64,000 bases of DNA. It comes from Kitasatospora sp. MAA4 (GTDB lineage: Bacteria; Actinomycetota; Actinomycetes; Streptomycetales; Streptomycetaceae). The stretch is from the NCBI RefSeq assembly GCF_029893355.1, contig NZ_JARZAI010000009.1:62001-126000 (forward strand), given 5' to 3'. Below, piece after piece: positions 17,075 to 24,008 of the stretch. The notes beneath the pieces were generated by a model. It was not told the DNA's origin. It worked only from the letters and a program-made list of their open reading frames with translations, and did no database searches. The translations under genes were made by a program, and so were the position numbers. The stretch's first letter is position 1. The number at the start of each line of letters is the position of its first letter.

Positions 17075-18238
17075 ATGTCCGAGAACCCGCAGCAGCACCG
17101 TCGTCCCGCCGGGCGTCCGGCGGACCGGCGGCCGACCGACCGGCGCCCGGCCGGGTTCCGCGGCCGGGCCGGTGCGCCGCCGGTGCCGCTGGTGCAGCCG
17201 GTGGCGCTCGCCGTGGCGGCCGACCCCGTCGACTTCCGCCGCCTCAGCCGTGACGGGATCCTCGGCGGGATCGACTACCCGCAGTACCTGGAGCGGACGC
17301 AGGGCCAGCTGCGGGCCGCGCTCGGCCAGGGGATCGAGGTCCACCTGCGGGTGCTGGAGCCGTTCGACTTCGCGGACTTCTGCGCGGCGTACGGCCTCGC
17401 CCCGCAGGACCCGGCGGCCCGGGTCGCGTACGCGGCGGATCCCGAGCTGGCCGGCGAGCCGTTCGTCTACGACGGCGCGGCGCTCGCCGAGCTGCTGCCC
17501 GCGCTGGTGGCGGACCACCTGGCCAGGGTGCGGATCTCGCTGGCGTACCAGGAGCTGCTGGACGCGGCGGGGCCGCCGGGCGGGTCGGCCGGGCCGGCGG
17601 CGCGGTCCGCCGCCGGGTTGCGGGTGGCGGCGGAGCTGCTGGAGTACGTCGGCGCGGTGTACCTGGCGCTGCTGGCCGGGCTGGGGGAGGGCTGCCACCG
17701 GCTGGTGCTGCGGTTCGACGGGCCGGGCGGCGGGGGCGCTGCCGCCGGGGGCGCGGCTGAGCCGGTGGTGACGGCGGAGCTCTGCGCCGAGCACGGGCGG
17801 CGCTACCTGCCGGCGCGCGAGGCGGAGGCCTTCTGCGTCACGCTGGCGGCCGGCTTCGCGGCCGGGCGGGTGGGCGGGCTGCTGGTGTACAGCGCCCGTC
17901 CGGGCGCGGGGGCCGCGCGGGTGGGCCGGTCCGGGCGGGGCGGCCGTTCCGGGCGTTCGGGGCAGCCCGGGCGTTCCGGCGGTCCTGGGAGTCGCGCGCG
18001 GGAGCGGCCGCAGGCGGTGCGCGGCTGGGCGCTCGCTGCCGGGCGGCTGCTCGCGCTGGACGCGGACGGCGTGCGGGCGGCGCTGGCCCGGCCGCCGTCC
18101 GCCGGGGTCGACGGGGTGGGCGAACCCAGTGGTGTCGGCGGCCTCGGCGGTCCGGTCCGGGTGCGGGCGGGCTTCGCCCTGCCGGATCCGCCCGACCGGG
18201 GTGGCATGCCGGGGGCGGGAGGTGGGCCGAGGGGCTGA
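17075..18238 (+). CDS. Hypothetical protein with low-complexity C-terminal half
   Basis: 387 residues, no recognised domain. The first 40 residues are Pro/Arg-rich (RRPAGRPADRRPTDRRPAG). A more ordinary middle part (about 45-245) contains DPVDFRRLSRDGILGGIDY, FDFADFCAAYGL and two Ala/Leu-rich helical stretches. About residues 290-320 are a Gly/Arg/Ser-rich linker (GRSGRGGRSGRSGQPGRSGG). No signal peptide or clear membrane helix. The ATG follows GGGAGG at ideal spacing. Similar products occur only in close relatives as far as I can judge. Confidence 0.6.
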   Translation: MSENPQQHRRPAGRPADRRPTDRRPAGFRGRAGAPPVPLVQPVALAVAADPVDFRRLSRDGILGGIDYPQYLERTQGQLRAALGQGIEVHLRVLEPFDFADFCAAYGLAPQDPAARVAYAADPELAGEPFVYDGAALAELLPALVADHLARVRISLAYQELLDAAGPPGGSAGPAARSAAGLRVAAELLEYVGAVYLALLAGLGEGCHRLVLRFDGPGGGGAAAGGAAEPVVTAELCAEHGRRYLPAREAEAFCVTLAAGFAAGRVGGLLVYSARPGAGAARVGRSGRGGRSGRSGQPGRSGGPGSRARERPQAVRGWALAAGRLLALDADGVRAALARPPSAGVDGVGEPSGVGGLGGPVRVRAGFALPDPPDRGGMPGAGGGPRG

Positions 18239-18494
18239 CGGGTCGGCGGGCGGGCGAGCGGCGCGGCCCGGGCGTGTGGGCCGCGCCGCGGGGTGGCCTT
18301 GCCCCGTGCGGCTGCGAGGACTGTTCATCGACCGCCTGTTCGGGGAAGATCAACAGGTCGGAGCCTGCGGTGGCGTGCACCCGCGCGCCGCCGCCCGACC
18401 ACCGGCACCTGCGCCCGCCCCGACTCCCGCGCAGGCACCGGCGACCGCATCCAGGCCGACCCGGCCCGACCAGTCCGACACCGGAGGGGGACGC

Positions 18495-19103
18495 ATGCAG
18501 CGGATCGAGTACAGCGCGGAGATCGCCGACCTGCTCGGCCGGGTCCGGCGCCGTCCGGCCGCCGGCTGGCCGTGGCGTCCCGAGGAGCCGGTGCCGCAGT
18601 GGCTGCCGGTCAAGCAGTCCTGGGGCTGGCTCTTCGCGCGCGACGGCCGGGTGCTGACCCTGGTCAACCCGAAGGACGGCATCGTCAGCCTGCCCGGCGG
18701 CTCGCTGGAGCCGGAGGACGGCGGCGACCCGGGAGCGGCGCTGGCCCGCGAGGCGGCGGAGGAGGCGCAGGCGGTGATCGGCCCCGCGCACTACCTGGGA
18801 TACCTCTACGACCGGGTCGGCTCGGCGAACGGCGGCCACGAGTGCGCGCGGGTGCGGATGGCGGCACGCCTGTGCGCGGTGGGCCCGAGCGCGCCCGATC
18901 CGGCCTCCGGCCGCCACTACCGGCGGCTGCTGGTCGCGCCCGGTCTGGCCGTCGAACTGCTCGGCTGGGGTGAGCCCGGCCTGCGCCAGGCCCGGGCCGC
19001 GGTGGGCGCGGCGGTACGGCAGCTGGGCGTCCCCGCGGCGGCCAACGAGGCGATCGAGGAGCTGCCGATGGCCGGCTGCGAGGTCTTCCCGATATCCGGC
19101 TGA
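18495..19103 (+). CDS. Nudix-like hydrolase with an altered Nudix box
   Basis: 202 residues. The Nudix region is residues 68-95: GGSLEPEDGG, then REAAEEAQAVI. The REUxEE core is kept, but the canonical Gly after EE is Gln and the first half of the box carries an insertion. Family members hydrolyse nucleoside diphosphates linked to another moiety; whether this one is active is uncertain. The upstream part (PQWLPVKQSWGWLFARDGRV) is the usual first strand. Good ribosome site (GGAGGGGG) before the ATG. Confidence 0.7.
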   Translation: MQRIEYSAEIADLLGRVRRRPAAGWPWRPEEPVPQWLPVKQSWGWLFARDGRVLTLVNPKDGIVSLPGGSLEPEDGGDPGAALAREAAEEAQAVIGPAHYLGYLYDRVGSANGGHECARVRMAARLCAVGPSAPDPASGRHYRRLLVAPGLAVELLGWGEPGLRQARAAVGAAVRQLGVPAAANEAIEELPMAGCEVFPISG

Positions 19104-19455
19104 CGGATTCTCACTGAGCGTGACGGGTAGGGCGGTTGCGCCGTGCCGCACGCCGGGCCGGCGGCCGATGCGCCGCTGTCCGCTTCCTCCCGCCCTGCCC
19201 CACTGCGTCCCGCATCGGCGCAGCGGCGCGCGATGTCCGTTCTGCGGCCACCGCGGCTGCGTTGCGCCGACAGGCCCGACGGCCAGGCGATATCAGCCGA
19301 CATCGCACGACATGGTGCGACGCCGCGCTGACATTCGGGCCAACTCCACGTCTCCGTACGAGAATTCCCGTCAACAACTTTGGCATGGGCACTTCCCCCG
19401 ACGCAGCGTCACTGGTACCACATAGTGACCCGTGTCACAGTCCCGTGGAGGTCCG
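19104..19455. other. Intergenic region, 352 bases, no gene seen
   Basis: Between the Nudix gene and the SGNH hydrolase. The left part is GC-rich and non-coding in all frames by composition; the right 130 bases are relatively AT-rich, as expected of a promoter region, and contain one Crp-like palindrome (19425-19438). Confidence 0.5.
19425..19438. promoter_or_regulatory. Crp-like palindrome GTGACCCGTGTCAC
   Basis: The 14-mer fits GTG-N6-GNCAC, the motif described for Streptomyces Crp, and is a perfect dyad in its outer five bases. It lies 18 bases before the SGNH hydrolase ATG, unusually close for an activator site, so it might act as a roadblock or be chance. Confidence 0.3.
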
Positions 19456-20250
19456 ATGCGTCCCGTCCGTGCTGTCTCCGTTGCCGCCATGGCGTTCCTG
19501 CTGGCGGTGGCAACCTTCTTCCTGGCCTCTCCCGCCAATGCCGCTACGGTCAGATACGTAGCGTTGGGAGATTCCTACTCGTCCGGCGTGGGGGCCGGCA
19601 ACTACGACAGCTCCAGCGGCAGCTGCGAGCGCAGCCCCAACGCCTACGCCAGCCTGTGGGCGGCGGCGAACGGCCCCTCGTCCTTCACCTCCGTCGCCTG
19701 TTCCGGCGCCACCACCGGTGACGTGCTGAACAGCCAGCTGTCCGCGCTGAGTTCCTCCACCACGCTGATCAGCATCACCATCGGCGGCAACGACGCGGGC
19801 TTCTCCAACACCATGGAGACCTGCGTGCTCGACGGCACCAGCTCCTGCCTCAGCGCGGTGAGCACCGCGGAGGCGTACGCCACCAACACCCTGCCCGGCC
19901 TGCTCGACAACCTCTATGCCGCGATCCACGCCAAGTCGCCGAGCGCGCACGTCGTGGTGATGGGCTACCCGGAGCTCTACCAGATCAACGGCGACTGCTG
20001 GTTCGGCATCAGTGACACCTCGCGCAGCGCGATCAACGGCGCCGCCGACACGCTGGACTCGGTGATCTCCCAGCACGCCGCCAGCGCCGGCTTCACCTTC
20101 GCCGACGTCCGCGGCGACTTCTCGGGCCACGAGATCTGCAACAGCGACCCGTGGCTGCACAGCACCACCTTCCCGATCGACGAGAGCTACCACCCCACCG
20201 CCGACGGCCAGCAGTACGGCTACCTGCCGGCCTTCACCGCCGCGGCCTGA
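19456..20250 (+). CDS. Secreted SGNH/GDSL hydrolase (lipase/esterase)
   Basis: 264 residues with a signal peptide (hydrophobic core VAAMAFLLAVATFFLA, cleavage after ANA near 29). Block I is GDSYSSG with nucleophile Ser40; block III is IGGNDAGF (about 112-119), whose Gly/Asn form the oxyanion hole; block V is SYHPTADG with catalytic His246. This matches the Streptomyces SGNH lipase type, with six Cys that can form three disulfides. It would hydrolyse ester lipids outside the cell. ATG 19456 has GTGGAGG upstream. Convergent with the chitinase gene; two hairpins lie between them. Confidence 0.9.
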   Translation: MRPVRAVSVAAMAFLLAVATFFLASPANAATVRYVALGDSYSSGVGAGNYDSSSGSCERSPNAYASLWAAANGPSSFTSVACSGATTGDVLNSQLSALSSSTTLISITIGGNDAGFSNTMETCVLDGTSSCLSAVSTAEAYATNTLPGLLDNLYAAIHAKSPSAHVVVMGYPELYQINGDCWFGISDTSRSAINGAADTLDSVISQHAASAGFTFADVRGDFSGHEICNSDPWLHSTTFPIDESYHPTADGQQYGYLPAFTAAA

Positions 20251-20266
20251 TCCCCTCTTCGCTGTG

Positions 20267-20294
20267 CCTGTCGCGGTCTCACCGCCGCGACAGG
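20267..20294. terminator. Hairpin terminator after the SGNH hydrolase
   Basis: CCTGTCGCGG (20267-20276) pairs perfectly with CCGCGACAGG (20285-20294), 8-base loop. Confidence 0.65.
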
Positions 20295-20329
20295 AGGAGC
20301 GCAGTGAAGGCACAGCGCGTTGAACGCAC

Positions 20330-20362
20330 CGCCGCCCCGAGCAGCGTCTGCTCGGGGCGGCG
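20330..20362. terminator. Strong bidirectional hairpin between convergent genes
   Basis: CGCCGCCCCGAGCAG (20330-20344) pairs perfectly with 20348-20362 over a 3-base loop; likely terminates the leftward chitinase transcript and backs up the rightward one. Confidence 0.75.
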
Positions 20363-20383
20363 GGCGTTCTGGGGCGAGCGGGA

Positions 20384-21697
20384 TCAGCAGGGGCCGTCGT
20401 CACCCCAGACGCCCCACTGGCCGCTCGCGGTCGGAATCTCGTTCAGCGTCCACCACTTGGCGTGGTAGTTGTGCCCGCTGTAGGAGACCTTGCTGCCCGT
20501 GGTGTACGTGGCCGTCGCGCTCCACGGCGCGGCCGTGCAGGTCCCGGGAGAGCTCGGCGGCGTCACCGGCGGCGTCACGGGCGGCGTGGCGGGCGGGGTG
20601 GTCGGCGGGGTGACGGGCGGCGTCGCCCCGGCGAACTTCACCGTGTACTTGGTGAAGTCCCAGTCGTTCTGCGCCACGCTGGAGCAGGCGCCCGACAGGC
20701 CCGGGTCGACCGCCCCGGCGCACTGCCGGTCGCGGTTGACGGACCAGAAGGTGTAGCGGGCCAGTCCGTGCGCGGTGGCGAAGTCCAGCACGGTCTGGAA
20801 GTCGGCCTGGGTGAAGTACTCGGCCGCGTCGGTGCGCCCGTTCATCATCGAGACGCCCTCGTGGGCGTAGGCGGTGGCCGCGTCCCAGCCGAAGGTGTTC
20901 TGCAGGATGGTGTTGAAGCTCACCAGCGCGGCGGTCTGCGCGGCGCCGCCGTTGAAGCCGCCGTCGAACGGCATGATTGAGAAGTTGTTGGGCGTGAAGC
21001 CCTGCGACTTGGCCTCGTTCAGCATCTGGGTGCCGAACCAGCCGGTCCCGGCGGTGGTCCCGGCGGTGGTGATCGAGATGTAGAGGCCGGGGTTGTTCTG
21101 CTGGAGGAGCTTGGCCGCGCCGATCTCGTTGTGGATCGCCGCGGTGTTCTCGTACTCCGGCTCCTCCAGGTCGAAGTCGATCGCGTGCAGGCCGTACTTG
21201 GTGACCACCTTCTGGTACGCGGCGGCGGTGGCCTCGGGCGTGCCGCAGCCCTGGCCGAGCTTGTTGCCGCCGTAGCCGCCGAAGGAGACCGAGACGTCGC
21301 CGCCCTTGCTGCGGATCGTCTGGATCACGGCCGGCATCACGGTGTCGGTGTCGATGGACGAGGTGCCGCCCCAGGCCGGCGTGCAGCCGCCGGAGTCCAG
21401 CACGAAGGCGAGTTGGAAGGCCTTCTGGCCGGTGGCGTCCATCACCGCGGCGGCGTCCGGCGGGGTGTTGTCCTCGGGCATCAGGTACGGCGCCGAGGCG
21501 TACCAGTTGCTGCTGAGCGCGCCACCGGCGCTGGTGGTGGTCGAGGCGAGGGCGGAGCCGCCGGTCGCGACGGCGGCCACGCCGCCGGCCAGCAGGCTGA
21601 AGGCGGCGACGGCCACCGCGGTGGCGGTGCGCCGGCTGCGTCTGGCGGCGGGCACGGCGGGAGCGGCGGGCTGGGGGAGTGGCGTGGCGCGATCCAT
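20384..21697 (-). CDS. Secreted chitinase, GH18, with C-terminal chitin-binding CBM5/12
   Basis: 437 residues. A long signal peptide (about 1-51) with an Arg-Arg region before the hydrophobic core. The GH18 barrel spans about 62-345; AIDFDLEEPEY carries the DxDxE catalytic motif (Asp174, Asp176, Glu178). A Thr/Pro linker (TPPVTPPTTPPATPP) leads to a CBM5/12 (about 390-437, APWSATATYTTGSKVSYSG and the aromatic pair KWWT). It degrades chitin; the type resembles the Streptomyces chitinases of the DWDLE/DFDLE, exo-acting group. ATG 21697 has GGAG nearby. A DasR-like site lies 87-102 bases upstream of the start, so induction by chitin breakdown products is likely. Confidence 0.92.
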   Translation of the reverse strand: MDRATPLPQPAAPAVPAARRSRRTATAVAVAAFSLLAGGVAAVATGGSALASTTTSAGGALSSNWYASAPYLMPEDNTPPDAAAVMDATGQKAFQLAFVLDSGGCTPAWGGTSSIDTDTVMPAVIQTIRSKGGDVSVSFGGYGGNKLGQGCGTPEATAAAYQKVVTKYGLHAIDFDLEEPEYENTAAIHNEIGAAKLLQQNNPGLYISITTAGTTAGTGWFGTQMLNEAKSQGFTPNNFSIMPFDGGFNGGAAQTAALVSFNTILQNTFGWDAATAYAHEGVSMMNGRTDAAEYFTQADFQTVLDFATAHGLARYTFWSVNRDRQCAGAVDPGLSGACSSVAQNDWDFTKYTVKFAGATPPVTPPTTPPATPPVTPPVTPPSSPGTCTAAPWSATATYTTGSKVSYSGHNYHAKWWTLNEIPTASGQWGVWGDDGPC

Positions 21698-21783
21698 CGG
21701 AGGTCTCCAGAGGGCGTCAGTGGGGGAGCCGTCCCGCGCGATGTGGGGGCGCGCCGGGCGGCTGGCGCACGAGCTTCCCTAAA

Positions 21784-21799
21784 AATGGACTAGACCAAC
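21784..21799. promoter_or_regulatory. DasR-responsive element (dre)-like site
   Basis: AATGGACTAGACCAAC matches the DasR consensus ACTGGTCTAGACCAGT at 12 of 16 positions with the CTAG centre intact. DasR is the GntR-family GlcNAc regulator that controls chitinase genes in streptomycetes. The location just upstream of a GH18 gene makes the match meaningful. Confidence 0.7.
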
Positions 21800-21855
21800 T
21801 CTGAGGTCAAGAGTTCGAACGCACGCTTACCTCGCTCTTAAGGTTCAGCGCTGCC

Positions 21856-23682
21856 TCAGGAGGTGTAGAGCTCCTCGATGTCCGCGGCGTACCAGTCCGC
21901 GATGGCCTTGCGGCGCAGCTTCAGCGAGGGGGTCAGCAGTCCCTGCTCGACCGTGAAGTCCCTGGGCAGCAGCCGAAAGGCGCGGATCGACTCGGCGCGC
22001 GAGACCGCGGTGTTGGCGGCGGCCACGGCGCGCTGGATCTCGGCGTGCAGCTCCTCGTCGGCCAGCGAACTCCACTCGTCCTGCGCGGGCCGGCGGCGGC
22101 TCCGCTGCCAGTGCTCCAGGGCCCGCGGGTCCAGCGTGATCAGCGCCGCCACGTACGGCCGGTTGTCGCCGACCACCAGGCACTGCGAGACCAGCGGATG
22201 GAGCCGGACCCGCTCCTCCAGCGCGGCGGGCGCCAGGTTCTTGCCGCTGCTGGTGACGATCAGCTCCTTCTTGCGGCCGATGATGGTCAGATAGCCGTCG
22301 CCGTCCAGCGAGCCGAGGTCGCCGGTGGCGAACCAGCCCTCACGCAGTGTCTCGGCCGTGCACCGCGGGTGGTTGAGGTAGCCGGTGAAGACGCTGCCGC
22401 CGCGCACCCACACCTCGCCGTCCTCGGCGATCACCAGCGAGGCGCCGGGGATGGGCTTGCCGACCGTGCCGAACTTGGGCCGGCCCGGCGGGTTCGCGGT
22501 GATCGCCGCGGAGGTTTCGGTGAGGCCGTACCCCTCGTAGACCGTCATCCCGGCGCCGGCGAAGAAGAGCCCGAGGTCGCGGTTGAGGGTGGAGCCGCCG
22601 CACATCACATTGCGCACTCGGCCGCCGAGCGCGGCCCGGATCCGCTGGTAGACCATCCGGTCGAAGGCCAGATGACGTGCCTTCAGGCTCGGTCCCGGCC
22701 CGGTCCCGTGCCCCAGCGCCTTGCGCTCGTTGGCCCGCGCCCAGCGGACGGCCACCTCGGCGGCCCGTTCGAAGAGCTCGCCGCGACCGGAGGTCTCGGC
22801 GGCGTGCCGGGCCTGTGCGTACAGCTTCTCGAAGACATAGGGGACGGCGTGCAGGAAGGTCGGCCGGAACGAGGCCAGCGCGGGCAGCAGCGCGTCGGCG
22901 CCGAGTTCGCCGACGTGCCCGAGCCGGATCCCGCCGCGCAGCGCGGCGATCTGCACCATCCGCCCGTACACGTGGGCGAGCGGGAGGAAGAGGAGGGTGG
23001 AGGCCTGGTCGCTGCTGTGCTCGTTGAAGAGTTCTCCCCAGCCGGCCAGCATGTTGTCCGCCTCGGCCGAGAAGTTCCCGTGCGTCAGCAGGCAGCCCTT
23101 GGGGCGGCCGGTGGTCCCGGAGGTGTAGATGACGGTGGCGATCGACTCGGCGGTGACCGCCAGGCGCTGGCGGTGCACCAGGGCGTCGGGTACGTCGCGG
23201 CCGTCCTCGGTCAGCCGTTCCACGCAGCGCTGGTCCAGCTGCCAGATGTCGGCCAGGTGCGGCAGGGCGTCGCAGACCGCCCCGACGGTCATCGCGTGGT
23301 CCTCGTTCTCGACCACGCAGGCCACCGCGTGGGTCTCGGCCAGGATCCAGCGCACCTGCTCGGCGGCGGCGGTGGGGTAGACCGGGACGGGGATCGCGCC
23401 GATCGACCAGAGCGCGTAGTCGAAGAGCGTCCACTCGTACCGGGTCCGCGCCATCAGTGCGACCCGGTCGCCGAACCGTACGCCGCGGGTCAGTAAGCCC
23501 TTGGCCAGGCCGAGGACTTCGTCGCGGAACCGGCGCGCGCTCAGGTCGCTCCAGTCCTCCTGCGCGCTGGTGCGGCGGGAGAACAGCAGGACGTCGGGGC
23601 TGCGCTCGGCGGTGTCGTACACCGAGTCGGCGAGCCCGCCCGGCGCGGGCGGGGCCAGCGGCGGGGTGCTCAGCTCGTGCAC
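21856..23682 (-). CDS. Long-chain fatty-acid--CoA ligase (AMP-dependent synthetase, FadD15-like)
   Basis: 608 residues from GTG 23682 with GGAGGATC upstream. AMP-binding motifs: VIYTSGTTGRPKG (184-196), GYGLTETSA (about 378-386), the GWFATGDLG hinge region (about 445-453) and GRKKELIVTSSGKNLAP (about 466-482) with the linker-motif Lys. This is the pattern of long-chain acyl-CoA synthetases that activate fatty acids with ATP and CoA at the membrane inner face. Divergent from the conservon across 326 bases. Confidence 0.92.
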   Translation of the reverse strand: MHELSTPPLAPPAPGGLADSVYDTAERSPDVLLFSRRTSAQEDWSDLSARRFRDEVLGLAKGLLTRGVRFGDRVALMARTRYEWTLFDYALWSIGAIPVPVYPTAAAEQVRWILAETHAVACVVENEDHAMTVGAVCDALPHLADIWQLDQRCVERLTEDGRDVPDALVHRQRLAVTAESIATVIYTSGTTGRPKGCLLTHGNFSAEADNMLAGWGELFNEHSSDQASTLLFLPLAHVYGRMVQIAALRGGIRLGHVGELGADALLPALASFRPTFLHAVPYVFEKLYAQARHAAETSGRGELFERAAEVAVRWARANERKALGHGTGPGPSLKARHLAFDRMVYQRIRAALGGRVRNVMCGGSTLNRDLGLFFAGAGMTVYEGYGLTETSAAITANPPGRPKFGTVGKPIPGASLVIAEDGEVWVRGGSVFTGYLNHPRCTAETLREGWFATGDLGSLDGDGYLTIIGRKKELIVTSSGKNLAPAALEERVRLHPLVSQCLVVGDNRPYVAALITLDPRALEHWQRSRRRPAQDEWSSLADEELHAEIQRAVAAANTAVSRAESIRAFRLLPRDFTVEQGLLTPSLKLRRKAIADWYAADIEELYTS

Positions 23683-24008
23683 GATCCTCCTGGCCGTCTT
23701 CCGCCCCTCCCGGGGCCCGGGGTCGAAGCTATCGGATCGCGGCGGCGCTGCCCAGGGCTGCGGTGGGCCCGGAGTGGGATCGGCACCGGTCGGGCCCAGT
23801 GGTGCCAGTGGTCATGCGCCTGCCAACAACGGCTTTATTCGCGGCCTTGTCGGATGTCCGGACCCCTTCGAACAAGGATGGAAGGAGTAGTAAGCTCGCG
23901 CAGATCCAACGGCTTGACGCTCCTGTCGGGCCTGCTCGGCCTGCCGTATGCCCCGCTCGCCCGGGCCGGACCGACCGTCCACTCCGGGCACATCCGACCG
24001 AGGACTTC
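23683..24008. other. Divergent intergenic region, 326 bases, no gene seen
   Basis: Separates the acyl-CoA ligase from cvnA, so it must hold both promoters. The part around 23810-23890 is the most AT-rich. I found no convincing -35/-10 pair or long dyad; a lone TTCGAAC half-site near 23868 lacks its partner. Confidence 0.5.

Noticed and set aside
20550..20640. Repeated GGCGTCACGGGCGG units, CRISPR-like at first sight
   Set aside because: They encode the TPP linker between the chitinase domain and its chitin-binding domain; no spacers of constant length.
23865..23876. Possible LexA box (TTCGAACAAGG) before cvnA
   Set aside because: Only one half-site; GTTCGA partner missing at the required spacing.
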